Assembly (NCBI GenBank): GCA_030704615.1
Contig: CM060733.1
Location: 15,438,001-15,502,000, forward strand
DNA length: 64,000 nt
Source: Takakia lepidozioides
Taxonomy: Eukaryota; Streptophyta; Takakiopsida; Takakiales; Takakiaceae
Reading direction: 5' to 3'
Made by a program: the position numbers and the translations under genes. Shown here in pieces: positions 22,311 through 36,479 of this stretch (its first letter is position 1; each line of letters starts with the position of its first letter). The notes beneath the pieces were generated by a model. That model was given only the letters and a program-made list of their open reading frames with translations. It was not told where the DNA came from and did not search any database.

Positions 22311-23281
22311 CAGACTCCTCCAAATTTGGAAATGCGGCAGATTAAAAATATATTAAAATAATAGTTTTTTAATTTGACCTTGCCATTTTTGGAAGTTCCA
22401 GATCCTATAATGCGGCGAAGATATGTCGTCAGTGACAATTCCGCTCATGGTTTTTTAGATCCGCTCATGGAAATGAGTGACCGTGCAACGAGAAATCCAG
22501 TATACCACAGCAAAATGACGCCGCATACTGGCATGTATAGACTATTCCGCGGTTTTATATGCCTTAACATTGGAATGAAGCTGACCCTTCTACCGCGATT
22601 GTATGATCATCATGCACCAATAGATTGCAGTATTTCAAAATTTTGTCTTCTTCCTATATTCGGCAGGAAAGATTTGCGACTCAACTGGAAAATGCGGTGC
22701 CGCATTACGGTTCACACGTGCAAGATTTCTGGGGGGTTCGTTGTTGGCGATGGTCGGCTCCCTGAAGACTCGGTCCGACTATCTTACTATGATGAAGGCC
22801 GCAACTACCAGTACACCTACGACGTTACTTGGAAATGCGGCGCCGCATTTCCTTGCAGGGGTCGAATGATGATTGCAAATTTGGGATAGCATAAAAACGG
22901 GAACCCTCCAACAAACAAAAATACAAGCACGTGGAAAAAAGAAGTGAATGACATAGTATTATCGATGTTCGAGCAAAACATGTTACTGGTAGGCAAGACA
23001 TAAGTCGAACGTTTCTATGGCAAAAGTCAGAGGTACTTGCAGCAGTACAGTTCTACTATAACTGAAACTCCAAAAAGAATGGGCGCCCGCAAGCCAGGGT
23101 ATACCCTCCATAAATGCACTGTGCACAACGTGCAAGACAATGATCATACAACCCCAAATTAACAAGATATTTCACAGATCAGACAGATACCAGTGAGGCA
23201 ATTATCGGCAAATGCAGCTGCGCAATAAGGCTCCAGCAGTAGCATCACTCGGTAGCCCACCTGTGCACCTCCCCAAACAGT

Positions 23282-26200
23282 TCAATGGTCCTCTGGATCC
23301 ATATTCAGAAGAGTGTATACCTCTTGGGGGCTCAACCCTGGTGCATGTATGAAGTGATGAGTTGTGGAATAACACCGGAGTCTCTTTAGGTACACGTAGT
23401 ATAGATGCTTGCAAGGGCAATATGATGCCCCCTTGTTTGTCATGATCTGGAAGTCGGTGCAATTGTAAGTGGATAATTTTGAAATGGTGATGGTGTACAC
23501 CTCATTGCGGACAGCTAAGCCTGTCGTGGCCATCTGATACACACGCCCAAAGCCTGGTGAGGGCACTTCTGTTGAGCTCTAGATTGTACAATTCATCCGA
23601 AGTGCATTCCATATCCTTGTCTTGTTCACTTTTGAGGGAGGTCGCCGCCTCTTCAGTTTCTCCCAACGGTGTGTAGGATGCTTAGAGTTGTCGCATCCCA
23701 TTGTTCTTGCACTCACAGGGGTCGGTGGTGGAGGCTGTGGAAGCGGAAATGGTTGTCTGGGGACATTAGTGCGCTGCACCATCCGAAATCATGTGGTAGT
23801 AAGGGCGTCGGCCTCAACCTGACTCATATCGCATCCTGGTTCCATCGGCCACACCGGGGGAGCCTCTGGCATTGTTTGTATGTTGTACTTGGGCTTTCCA
23901 TATACGCAAGTCATAATGTCATGCTTGCAGAACCAGAGCTGGGTAGTTGTCGCCTCCAAAAATTTTGCATGGACAAAACTTCCTGTAAAAGTAGGAGCAG
24001 AGACAGCCCCATCTGGATTCCTCCTTATCATCTCTAAACAACGTTGCCGTGTATCCACTTGAATTGCGGAACACCTGCCTCGAAATGTCGGCCTTGTGCG
24101 AGCAATTCTCCAATGTGACACATACACAGTCGTCTCCACAATGGCTTGGCCATATTGCATAACAACGGGCGGAATGTGGCGCAAGCGAGCAATGGGAATT
24201 TCTTACACGGAATCACCACTTGAAGGCGGTAGCGATCTGGAAACTCTTGGGCTTCCATTGTTGGAAGACACATTATGCGGCAATATGACGAGACCTCGAG
24301 GTGCTGTCCGAATGTTCCTGTCGGATCTCCAGGAATCATCTTCGCAACCCGGTTCCTCTTCAATCCTTCGCCTTACAGGGCGAGTACGGACTCCTCCTCT
24401 AGGTGTTCACCTCTGCGGTGTAGAGGCGTCCATTTGATCTTCTCTCACAATGTTGTCGTCCATTTCAGTGGATTCTTCGACCTCGAAGCTGTTCGTACCA
24501 ACAATTCATCCCTATCCGGCTGAAAGCCCCATTGTTTCCCGCTCAGGAACTTGTAGTACTTGGTTTGCTGCATGATTGCTCTGTCGATGTCCTCCGTCGT
24601 GGCCATCACTACGTCCACCAGATGTGTGGCAGAAGACGCTCACCAGGAGGAATGAACTGATTCTGCCATTTTTGTGTTCGGCATGTCCGTATCGGAATCG
24701 AGGCATCGCTCCTACAAGGACAGAAACAATGGTGAGGGAAAAATGGAAAGGTCCGTAATAGAATGACACCATCTAGAAAAGTCTGGCGTCATACCTCCCA
24801 CATGTACTGTCCGAACTGTCGATACTGGAAATGCCACCACCCCAACCAGCTGTGCAAGGCTCCCAGATTGGTTGTCTCCACTGCGTCTGACGTGTTCCAC
24901 CAAGCCTCGATGATATCAAACTTAACCTCAACGTCATCAAATGTGGGTGCATCCTTCCACGCCGTACAAAAGATATGGTGTTCAACTTGTAATGAGCTAG
25001 CAACAAATTTGGCAGTGTAGTGAGATAAATTCTGCATCCAATGGAATCCACATGATCTCTCTTTTTCCTCCATTGGAACATTGGGGTCCTCACCATACAC
25101 ACGCCGCACCGCTACCCAGTTGGCCTGAGAATTGTCTGCCATGAATCCCCTGAAATTGGGCTCTGGCAAACCCACCCTTTGTCATTTGCTCATTTATGCC
25201 CTCCCACAGATGCATCTCCGACTGTGTGTCCTCCCCTTTCATCTCGCAGATTGCAATCATCATGAGCCTCTTGGAGTGATAGTCATAAACATGCGCACCC
25301 ATGGTCACCCACTGATGGTTTGTAATTTGCTTGATGTGGTCAAACATCACCCAAGCATTCGACAAGTTTTCAGTTGTCATGCGAGTGACCAGGTTGACTC
25401 ACTCCCAGGCCCACATGTTGACATTTTAAAAATGTAACAACGATCATATTCACTGCCTTGCCTTAGAAACCTGCTACCTTGGATGTAGTAATATCCAGTC
25501 CTTCGTTTCACCTCCAGGATTGAGTGCATGTCCGACCCCCGGCCGAACTTCTGCTTGCAAGATACGATGTGATTCTGCACATTCGGACTACAAACATGCG
25601 AGACGGACTCCAACAGATCAAGCTTCTCCTCTTCGTTCAAGGGCACTCGGTCTGAACCATCTTTAGACATGATTTTGCCAAGAGCAATCTTGTGGGCTGC
25701 CTTGAGCTGAATCTACTTTGGTCTGGCTCCAGGGCTCAATTTCACCTTCTCTTTTATGATGTCGTGTGCTTCCTGCACAGCCTCCCGGATGTTACCTCTC
25801 GCCAAGGGGTGGCAGTGGACCCTGACGTGTATGCGAGCTCTAGTCAAGTCCGGGAGCAAATGGATTACATAATATTGCTTAGCTCTGCACATAGACATGC
25901 ACGTCAGTGGTTCTTTGCAATGTGCGCACTTGAAAATACCCGATGGAGCTTGGCTGGAGACAATGAATGGATGATAGGTTGTGCCAGTCCAATCCGTCTC
26001 GTTTCTCCGCCCTCCTTTGGAGAGAAAGTGGAAGCATGTGGGATTAACTTCCTCGCACAGAGGACATATCGTACCCGAACACCATCAGCAATTTTCGTGC
26101 TACTGGTCTTCGTCACACACCAGGGGTATCCGTCATGCTTTCGATCCATGTTTGTTAACATCCATGAGGCTTTGTTTAACAAAGTAACAGGTGGAAACTC

Positions 26201-26690
26201 GAAGATCACATTACCATCGACTTCGGGAGACTTCGGGAGGCAGATACGTTACCTTCCTGACTGGAAATTTGGCATAGTCGAGAGCAGTCAGTTCGGAGCG
26301 AAAACCATCGAGATGATGTTGCCGTAGGAGCTGCACAATGGACCAGGTTGGAGTTATGTTCGAAGGTATATGCGTAGCACCTGCAGAAACGTTGTCGGAT
26401 TTGACAACCGTGTGGAGGACATGGGGACCTCAATGCACTCATCTTCCTCGTCGGAAATGTCGAATACCTCCACACGAGAAGCTATAGAGCGTCTTGACGG
26501 TCCAAGTCGGGAATGACTATCGTTGCATGCCTCTCTGTCGGCAATGGCTGCCTGTCGGTTTTCCGACTTCTATGTGGATGGTGTGTGGAACGACTGATGC
26601 GGAAAGGGAATGGACATTTCCATAGCTTGGTACAAGATGGTGTCTGATGGGGGTATGTGCCACTCGATTTCGCAACCTCCGTCATTACCT
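23282..26690 (-). mobile_element. Decayed transposase-like gene with SWIM-type finger
   Basis: Minus-strand pieces in order: an N-terminal region (26209-25904), KLSPGARPK and LNEEEKLDLLESVSHVCSPN (about 25750-25570), and CYIFKMSTCGPGS (about 25430). Next come VYDYHSKRLMMIAICEMKGE (about 25290), GFMADNSQANWVAVRRVYG (about 25150) and WWNTSDAVETTNLGALHSWL (about 24890). A SWIM-like zinc finger ends it (NCTDF then YCPCKHLYYVYLKRL, about 23460-23380). I recognise this as a large uncharacterised transposase-like family of seed-free plants, probably related to MULE/FAR1-type transposases. Many stops and frameshifts make it inactive. No terminal inverted repeats were found. Confidence 0.6.
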
Positions 26691-26699
26691 AGCAGACAA

Positions 26700-27520
26700 C
26701 AATTTCATCAACCAGTCCAGGAACATCATTCCTTTCTTCTTCCTAATAAACCTTTCTTCTTCCTAATAAACCGTGCCCGGTTAGAGATTGAATTTGGAAC
26801 AAAGGTAAGTTTCAGTGACTTTGCAAAGTCCTCCCTCGTTTCGGATCTTCACTCTCCCAAGTTGCGGAGAACAACAAACTATAGCGAACGAATGGGGAGC
26901 AATCTAACACCATCGAATCTGGCAAGTGCGAGGTTCACTACAGCGATAGACCAAAGGTCAGAGGCTCGCATGCACCAAGTGATTCCAAATATAACTTGGC
27001 ACTTACTGTACATTCAAATAACTCTAGCCTTCAGGTAGATGTAGTATAACCCACTCTAAAGAGGTAACAAATGCCTGCCCAACTTGGTACATTAATGAGC
27101 TATTAATGACTTCATAAACATGCCACATCATCATACATACATATAATGCAAATATACTCCACTCGAGTATGCACTTTGTACAGAGGCGTCATAAATTCAA
27201 ACAATGAATTGATCCTACATTTATGGCAAAAAGCTGGCGGTAGAAAGGCAATACTCAAGCAACACTGCTTACAATGAATAGCGATACAAACAATCGATTG
27301 CGTTTGAATGTATACAAAACATTACTCTAGATCACGTTCTTTCCGTTTTGGAGAAAAAATCAGACTGAGCTGGTAATCGAATCCTCATCAATTGCACAAC
27401 GATTCAATGTGCTCGAATGCGCGGTAAAACAAGTCACAAAACATCGGATCTGTTCACGATGGATCCCGATCCCTGGGGCTTGAGGATATATAATTGCAGA
27501 CTATAGTGTTGATTGTTGGA
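26700..27520. other. No gene seen
   Basis: AT-rich intergenic DNA downstream of the GDSL gene. It probably holds that gene's 3' untranslated region near 27500. No coding sequence is supported. Confidence 0.4.
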
Positions 27521-27522
27521 AG

Positions 27523-29702
27523 TTACATTGCAGCGAGCTGCTTGACGTTCATGGGATAGACATCATTGATATCCCCTTCATAAAATCTACGAGCAATGAT
27601 GACGTTGGCAGCATCAGTGGGGTGGTATGGATCCCAGAAGACGTAATCCGCGTGGTTAGAGCACAAGTTGGTTTCTGGCAGGCAAGGGAGGAGGCCATTG
27701 TAAGGTCCAAGTCCACAGCACCCCATGCTGCCGTAGTGGAAACCTGCACACAGTCGATGTTCCAGATTTACGTGTAAGATTATTTTCCTCACAACATTGC
27801 AGTAAACTTCCAGTTTGATTCTGAACATGCAGCAGGAGATCGAAGAGAAGGCTGATTTAGTTCCAGGGGTTCCAACAGATCTGAAATCGAATCAGCTCAT
27901 TTTCCTCACAACATTGTGATTCAACTTCCACTTACAGTCAGGCTGGACATGCAGAGGATCCAAGAGAAGGCTGATTTAGTTGAAAAGGTCCCCAGGGATC
28001 TAAATCGAAACAGCTCTAATTAGGAGAACACGCATAAGAGATTGGCGTAGCACCCACCAAAGGCAAGATGGTTGCTGATGATGTCCGCCACGACGCCGTA
28101 GGCGTTGAGGTACACAAAATGAGAACCGGGAAGGTTGGCAGTCAGTTCACCCAAGAGCGCCCTCAATTGAAAGTTATAAGTTTGGACTTGCTCATTCACT
28201 ACTTCATCGCACTCCCCGTTAAGTCGAAGCCTGAAGGTGAGCTGAAAGGGGGTGCATCCCAACGGGCCCAAGGCAGCAACCGCAAATTTACGACCTCCTA
28301 GATTATATATACTCTGCAGAAAACGAGTTCAGTGAGTTTAGAAACGAAGAATGTGTGAAGCAACCTAGTCCGTCTGATGACTGAAGCATGAAGGAGTGTC
28401 CTAGAAACCCACATTGGCAAGCACTGCACCTCAACGTGTACGCACCGTGAGCTGAGTGCGGAAAGTTGAGACGACGAGGTTCGTGAATTGCGGGACTGTC
28501 AAGTTGGTAATCGGTGAGAGCGGTATGTAGTAGTTGTTCAGAAAGTCATTTGAGCCTATATTGATTGCGATGATAGACCGTGCTACTAGTTGAGATGCTG
28601 CCGGCTCTCCAATAAGCTGGGTAATTTGAGCCCTGGTGTTCGTGAAATACTCCACCTGTTTGTTCATAGATAAACGCCCTATCTGTACCATCCAACCCTC
28701 GACTGAGTTTGAGAAAGTTTCCACATGCTAAATCGATGCTGTGTACAGCATGAATTACAACTGTGAAAGCAGAAAAACCTTCTACTCAATGCAGGAGCAC
28801 CTATCAATTCTGAGGCGGGAATAAGATGCAGCGTAACTCACTAGAGCGAAACCCGAGCTGTCCAGAATTCCACCAGCGCCAGATGCATAGTTGACACCAC
28901 CGAGTATTATTGGTCCTTTCGTAGAAGGTGCCAGGTACGGTGGTAGAAAATTGGGAAGACCAAGTAGTTGCCCTGCAGATTTATTCGGAACCCAACCCCT
29001 GTATGAATCCAAACCTATCGTGGACGATCTCATCTGCAATAGGGAAATGCAGGAATAGGCTTTGTGCGGCTCAGGGCAACTTCGTAGGGCGAAGGCAAGG
29101 ACGTTTAAATGACTAACCATTGCCCTTTATGGTCCAGGACAGAAAGGCAAGCTCTCAGATTCAGTCTAGTGAAACGTGGAAATGGCATGAGACAGAATTT
29201 TAAGCAAAATATTTGTGCTGCAAATCACAATGTAGCATCCTCGCCATTTCCACGCAATGTGCATCAGTTTAAGGTTTCCATCCAATCCTCAAGTCCATTT
29301 GGTATCAGTACATATATAATACGGCAAGTTGGAAAGTCTACAATGTACCTACAAGAAATGAACAAGAGATGAACCTATCTCCTTTTGAGCTGGTGAGAAG
29401 ATTGCAAGAGCCATACCAACAACATCAAGAGATGTTCGTCCGTTGGTGAAGCGTCCGGTTGGACCGAAAGGAAAATCAAGACCATTGGGCAGGAAATTAG
29501 CTTTCGAAAGTGAGGTGATGTAGTTATTATTGCCAGGGTCTCCAAGCGAGTCACCGAACGAAAACACTGCTGGAACCTGCTGCGGGATGGCCTCCACGGT
29601 GGAGCAGAGAAGCCAACAACAGAGCAGGCAAGACACGGTCCCTATCACAAACCCGAACTTCCTCGCCTCCATCCCACAAAACACTGCATCCCATACAGAC
29701 AA
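27523..29702 (-). CDS. GDSL esterase/lipase, five exons
   Basis: Exons on minus are 29702-29417, 28972-28842, 28682-28446, 28313-28058 and 27743-27523, all with GT-AG junctions in phase. They give 376 residues (366 from the second Met, at 29672). That is the usual length of plant SGNH/GDSL hydrolases. A hydrophobic signal peptide (FGFVIGTVSCLLCCWLLCS) predicts secretion. Block I is FSFGDSLGDPGNNNYI with the catalytic Ser, block II includes GGVNYASGAGG, block III is INIGSNDF, and block V is WDPYHPTDAAN with the Asp and His of the triad. Such enzymes hydrolyse ester bonds of lipids or cutin-like substrates; the substrate here cannot be told. No lesion is visible, so it looks functional. Confidence 0.93.
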
Positions 29703-29749
29703 TGAGTACGATCAGAAGACCACTCTGCCGTCCTCCTGGTCAGAAATAA

Positions 29750-32700
29750 TCCTGTCGAAGCACTCGTTGTAGCATGTTGACTCGGCACATACAGAGATTG
29801 CTAGCTGCAAACTAGCTATTGCGCGCCTAGATTTAGCTGAGTTATAAAAGTGCAAACAAAAAAGAATTGGCGAGTCACCATCCCAGAATCTCAAACAAGC
29901 GCAAAGCATGTGCATTGGAGCGATCGCAGCCGAAGAGACCACTTCTCTTCTGTACAGGCCCGCATTGTAAGTGGCTCCACAAAGTGCTTGGTCCAGCTTC
30001 TCAGTTGCTTTGGAGGACGGAACCTCCAATAGAGCTGAGGAGTGGAACTAACTACTAACCACCCTCTGCCTTGTAAGAAAGTTTGCAAGCCCTGAACATT
30101 GTACGTTACTGAAATGCACTGAGCTCTCGCTCATTCAGCGGTACCGCCCAAACAACTAGGGAGCCTTAGTTCTTACCAAGTGTAAGCATTGTGAAGTGGC
30201 GCTCTAGTGCAACTGCCAAGTATCAGCAGCTTGCACGACCCCGGGCCTTCCTCGGCTCCAGTCACACAGCACCTAAAAGCAGGCTGGTCCTGCACTGAGT
30301 AAGGCTACTCCGGGCCCGTCGTTGTATTCCGACATACTCCCAACCTGCAGTTCACTGCATGCGAGACATAGCAGGCCTCGCCAGGATTTCGCGTGTAGAG
30401 AGCTGCTACGAGCAGGAAGAACTACGGAAGTCGTATGGCCAGTAGATAGTAAACGTGTCTGGGTTGCAAGTTGCTAACGCCTGCAGAGGAGGCAACACCC
30501 GTACCAAATCCTCACTTCAAAAAGCTGGCGAGCAGCTACTTGCCGGATGGCATCAGCTTACTTGGTGGATATCACAACACGGAGAAGAGTTAAGACGAAA
30601 AAGTTTCTTTGATTTGACAAGAAAGGCTGGATGATCTGACTCTCCCAGGAGACCACGATCAAGTGCAGGAAGATGAAGAGCAAGGTGAGGAAGCACGCTC
30701 AATTAATGGACAGGAAAGAAAGTGGGAGTATCACTACAGTGCATATGACTTCATAACAAGCCCAAGAAATGAGGTATTGGGTTCCAAACCTTCCTTGAAT
30801 GTTGTGCCGAAAACGAGGTAGACTTTCGTACTGTTGCTCTGCAGAAATTCATTACTGGCAGGTCCGAGAGTAGTTATGAGGGGCACCTCTCCATTAACGC
30901 TAGCAAAGCTGGAGACCTGGAGGGCTCAGAACCGGCTAGCCACCATGGATCCCAACTGAGCCGCAATCCAACAGTCACCAACGCAGGAGCAGCAAATGCT
31001 TGGCGGACTTCTTAACTGCTGCCACGGCATTCTTGTCTTTGCGAGAGCATAATCGCTGTCAAACTTCGGCCCCTCCTCCTCACACATGTGCTCCTAGTAG
31101 CCAATTTCCAAATTTGTAACAGGTTGTAAGTATTCATTAAATTTTGAGAATAACCACAGAAACACCTCCTCGTGTGATCATTCATAACTAGCTAACGAAC
31201 CCACTGTATCAAACCTGTGAGTAAAAATAATTTCGGAGCAATTTGGATAAGTAAGTTATACACGATGGGATCGGCCCTTCCATGCAAAAGGTAGCTATCC
31301 ATGGACTAGCCTAGTGTTTGAGACTCATGGGTTCCATGGATTTCTTGTCCTGCATAGGGAAAGACTACAATTAGCTCAGCAGTCTGCACGGCTCATTTCA
31401 ATCTCATTAAACTTGGCATGTGATACCATACCTGCATGACAGCGACGAAGCAGCTGCAGCTCAGAACTGCGACGTCAGCGTTCATAAAGATCAGCAGCCT
31501 GCAAGCCCTGCGTCTTGTAATTACCTACCCCTCTTCCATCCCGAAAGCTTCGTATCGTACCAACCTAACACAGCGAGGGACATTGATTTGAATTAAATTG
31601 AAGTGGGCACACACTGCACTCTGCATCAAATGCGCTTGGAGCTCTCTCACCAAACCTTGGGGACTGTTTTGCAAGTAAGTATTTGTTGGAGACTTGGAGT
31701 GCCACAACCCAGTTTCATCCTCTCACTAAGTTACTTTCCCCAAGCAACGCTTTTTTAGTTTATGACAAACTTACCCCCCCCCCTTGCTTATACCATCACT
31801 GATGAACTTCAGAAATGGATGATGAAATTTCAGTGTTAATGATAAGCCCCTAAGAGGTAACCTCTTTTTTTCCACAGTAGGCTGTAAGCCTGTAAAGCTA
31901 AACATAATAGTAAAGATCCATTGCATGACCTGGCAACCCTACTTCTTTTACTCAAAGCACTAGACCTTCACACATACAGCTAAGTTTCCTGCCTTAGGTA
32001 GTTAAAGTATAAGGAGAAGTCTTTGGACTTTATCTCACCGAAAGCTGAACTTTTTGCAGATTAGGGTTCCAAGCCCACTGGCATAAGAAGAAAAGAGGGA
32101 AATTAGTGTATTAAAGGCCCCCCAAAAAGGCAGTAAGAAGTCTTTCCCATGAGGGTTTTTATTACTATACCTGCAGGTAAGTACACGGTACCTAAGTCAA
32201 CGACATAACTTAGACGATAAATAAAGAATATTTCTCACTGAGAGCTTGGGTCAAGCCTGGCTCAGTTTAGTTTGCATTTATTTCCATAATACTATATATA
32301 TGGATTTAGTGACATAATTCTTCCCGCCAGTTTGAGCGTGTTGTACCTTCCCCAGGTAACACCTACAATCCATCCCTTGGTTGCAGGGATGAAGAAGCTG
32401 GTTTTACAAAAGGATGAAAAATTGAACTGAAATTTTTCAAGGTACTAAGCATTATTATTATTATTATTATAAGCATAATAAAAGTACATAATTTTGTAGA
32501 TTCTTAATTATTAGGCAGAGGCCCTGGATGCCACTTTATTACACCTTAGGTTATGTTTTGGGATTTTTTCTCAAGTTTGCTTATGAGCAGCTTCCTTTCT
32601 GTTTTGGGTAAAATAGGGGAGGAAGCACAGAGCTACATGCTACCTCTCTTACGTTTAGGAGGGTCAAAGGACAATGAGCTCTCGATTTCCCTTTCCTAAA

Positions 32701-32900
32701 ACTACGCATGTGCCTCCAATTGACCTCAGCTTTGTCGACCTCCAACGGTGATCGTCTGGCACTACCCGAGCTGCCAGCAGGCAGGGCAGGAGTCGTTCCA
32801 GTGAACTAGTGAGTCAAAAAAATTCGCTTGCAGAAGACACCCCCTTTTCTCCACGAACTGTAAAAGGTTGAGAGCAATTGGGCTCTCCTCATGTTTCCGT
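29750..32900. other. No gene seen
   Basis: Intergenic DNA upstream of the GDSL gene. The first few hundred bases should contain its promoter. An (ATT)n microsatellite lies at 32451-32470. No open frame here resembles a known protein. Confidence 0.45.
32451..32470. repeat. ATT microsatellite
   Basis: About seven direct ATT units occur in a row. Confidence 0.9.
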
Positions 32901-32915
32901 ATTTGGGAAGAGTTG

Positions 32916-33435
32916 TCACAACAACCACGATTTGCGAGCTTCAGACATTAAGTCTAAATGAGCCAAATGCAAGACCTTCTGCAAACAAGGTATCCCATTT
33001 TGGAAAATTACTGGGCACCTCATTTTCCAAATATGCCACAGAAAGATTCCTCTAAGAGATCCCCAGACTGGGCAAAAACAGAAGGTGTTTCCTTCCTCAA
33101 CATTCAGAAGCAGTGCCACAGTAGATAAGGACAAGTTAGCATTCCTTGTGCAGTAGAGGTGAGAGCCCATATTGCTGAAGCAACGGGACACAGCACCAGG
33201 CAATGCTCAATTGTTCCTGCATTCCACAATCCCCAAAAACCCCAACAGTTTTGTAAAGGCAAAGATGGCTGGTTTTCATATCGAGATTCATGACATACAC
33301 CCTTCTTTTTTGGGAGCAAATTCGATAACCCTCCTCCTCACAAACGTTGAGAAGCTCCAGAGATGCTGTAGTGTCATTTTGGGGCATCCCAAGGCCGGCC
33401 AAGTCACTTTCAATTTTGCTACAAGCTAAATCCAT
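32916..33435 (-). mobile_element. LINE RT C-terminal fragment (zf-RVT)
   Basis: On minus, GTIEHCLVLCPVASAIWAL is the Cys-His region typical of the zf-RVT end of plant LINE reverse transcriptases. It is followed in a nearby frame by LRGIFLWHIWKMRCPVIFQN, the usual Trp-rich tail. Frames are broken. No similarity to the LINE in the AKR2 introns was noticed. Confidence 0.6.
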
Positions 33436-33439
33436 GGAA

Positions 33440-35800
33440 TCTAACTACAAAGCTGATGTGCAATTATTTTTTCCTCTCACTATTAAGGGGCCTGATTTGT
33501 GAGCTTCAACGCTCCCAGGTGTTTCCCTTTTCGAAGGGGGAAAAAAAAAAAGAAAAAAAGTTGGATTTCCAATCATTGGTCTTCAGATGAGTCATCTCTT
33601 ACACTGACTTAACCGCAGGTAAAAGTTAAGAATGTTACATCCCTTATCTATAAAGCTCCTCCGTCCCTCTTCTCTAAAATTTAAAATAAAATTTTAAAAA
33701 ACAATTGTGGTCCCATGGGCATTTAGGGGTTAGGTACTGTTAACCCTCTCCATTGATATCCTTTTGACTAGCATTTAGGGCTGTACCCGGGAACGAACAC
33801 AGTAAGTTTTAGTGGTGGTTGAATCCAGAAAGTGAAGGGACCGCACCACAAAACGTTGACGCGTCATCAAGAGCAGAGGAACAGTTCGGTTGCCAGCGCG
33901 GACTGCTGATTGGGATGGGGATCAGTGCAGGGTTGCAGGGCGGCCCCACCTTTGTATATATTCGCACGAGTTATTTTTCGTTACGAAGGAGCTACGTGCA
34001 TTTAATGTTCCCCGCTCCCCCATAATATCAAAGCCCAATGCCATCATACCCTCATCATGTGCCTATTTTGTAGAGTATTAGGAATGCAAATCGAGATTTT
34101 GTGTGTTTCCACGGGTAGCTTGGTTGGAGAAAGCTCTGCGTGTCACCCGGATTTGGACTCCATGATTTGACGATTGGCAGAACTAGCCAGTAAAGAACAT
34201 GTTCAAGGACAACATGGGAATTCAAATTGTGAGCAAATTCTAGAGGTAACATGGACTGGAGGGGATGTTGGGGGGAAACTTGAACCTTTTGGGTGAAAAT
34301 ACCAAATCAATTGTTTTCTTCAGTTTATTTGGGTCCATACCCATCATGCCCAAAATTTTCATGATGACAAACATGTATGCTCAAACTTTGAGGGGGAGAG
34401 GTTTTGACATCCTTTAACAGTGAAGGAATTGAGGGCTTGACTAGTTGTTTATATCCTAATGGGCCTAAAGACATTTTCTAACATGGACGGAAGTGGCAGC
34501 CATGCCCAATGAGTATAGGGCCTCTCTCCGTGAGGACGTGCGGCAAATGTGAGTGTTTCTCAGCTCTCTAATACACTCTCTTAAATATAATGTATTTGAT
34601 TCATTTGGGTGATTCTTTGGAGCAATTCTCATCTCTACATGATAGTTTCATTGGCATCTTGGTGCTTGAGGTTTTTGTTAGATGCCTCTGAAAATTGAGC
34701 AACATACTCTGAGTGAGAATTGAACCATTGGTCAAGTAGTCAACTTTGAAAATGATTGGTGGTGGGAGAAAGCGCCCTGACATAGAGAGGGGAGTGTGGG
34801 TTTCAGGTTCTATCATGCCTACAATAACTACATGCGCTTTGCATTTCCGGTAAAGACTACCCCTTGTAGCCCCACACATTATAATCACTTGAAGTGTTTT
34901 TGACATCTGCATTTTGGATTCAAGGAAGGCTCCTGTGATCACTCATAATTGGCTAAGTTGGAACACTTACCCCTAGTTGCAGCAAAGCAATTTGGGGTTG
35001 GGTTTCAGGTACTGCAGGTAAGATGAGCATTATCCTTCACTGTTGCAAAGTTACTCTCTAACTCCCCTCTGCAGTAACTATCCCCTTCAACTAAACAATG
35101 CTTGTTTGGCTGGGCAGCATAATGAGCTAAACCACTCTCACACACGTTTATGGACTTATGACTTATGAGCTGTCAATGGCATCTATGTCATTGTCATTGT
35201 CAAAACCAGACCTATGGGATATCCTAGTTGTCTAGAATTGGGAGAGAGGTGGTGCGAGAGACAGGTTGTAGTGGATGATGCACATTTTTGTAGGAAAAAT
35301 GTGGCCTTGGTAGCATATGCCAAACACACAGCGCCAAATTTATTGTTGTGTGGAGGAGGATATATATAAACCTAAAATACTTGTTTAAATCTAAACTAAG
35401 GCCCACTACTAGAGTGAGCCACTTCAACTTGGCATACTAAGGTAGATGACCCATAATGCACCCTTTAAGCAGTTTAGGGTGCTCTGAGTGGCAAATTTCG
35501 AGTTTGTTTTTGTCGTTTGATTAGGAAATGGAAACTACGGGGATTGCCAAAGTTTCAGGATTTTTTGACTTTGTATGTAATTTCTATGAATTTTTAAGGT
35601 GGAAAATGCAAAAATACCCACTTATGACCAGTAGCTCCTACCAAGTGTGAACAAAACTCATGCCAAAATGACCTCAAGATGGCGGTAACCCGGTAACCCG
35701 GATCATCTACACAATATGAACGGTTCGGGAAAGTTGTCAAAAGTGACTCAGTCACGTAACTGTCCACTCCCATGCAATAACAAATGACGGCTGTTTTTTA
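33440..35800. other. No gene seen
   Basis: Intergenic DNA with an A-rich run near 33540. A minus-strand open frame at 34601-34942 has no recognisable similarity and is not called. Confidence 0.4.
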
Positions 35801-35805
35801 AATGT

Positions 35806-36072
35806 CTCTCATTTTACAATAATAGGGTCATGAACGCAAGCGTGCGAGAAGGATGGTGGCCCCTCGTCCGGAGGAGGGGCGCCCCACCCGCCCGCCGCTG
35901 CCGCCGCGGCTGCCCCTCATGGGCTTTGTCCACCGGCCTATCTGCTGGGGCGGGTCTGCTAGGGCTAGTCCGCTGCGGCAAGTCCGCTCCCTCTAGTCTG
36001 CATGTCCGCGTGTCCGCCCGCCCGCAAGATCTGGGCCGTCCACGACGAATCCCATCGCAGCCCTCCAATTTA
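35806..36072 (+). repeat. GC-rich dispersed repeat, copy 1
   Basis: Matches 44584-44897 in the same orientation, from CTCTCATTTTACAATAATAG through CGCAGCCCTCCAATTT. The copies differ by small indels in the CCG-rich core. Flanks diverge on both sides. It may be the end of a transposon or an amplified exon; no function can be assigned. Confidence 0.75.
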
Positions 36073-36479
36073 GGCCTTATCTCGCCATTGCCATCAAGAT
36101 GTCGCTCTTTGTTGTACGCAACTGCGGTGCGTGCGGGCGGTAGTCATTGCCTGGTGTTCGTGTCTTTGTGTTTTCGTGACATTTCGTCATCATGTGGAAG
36201 GGCAGGAGAGGAGTCGGAGCCCTACAGCCACCATCGTGCATATGCTTCCACTATTTTCGTCATTTTTTTGTTGTTGGCGGGGCCATTTTTGCGATTTCAT
36301 TGTACATGTAATGCGTTTTGCCCACTTGGGTTGGTCTCTGTCCGGTCATCGCAAAATGGCCGATGTGTTGTTAGGGTTTATTCCAATGGGCCGAGCGATT
36401 ACAAGCCTGCCTAAAGATGACCTTAGTTTACATTTGGGAAATGGTGTCGTTCAATTTTATAATTATTCATGTTGAGGTA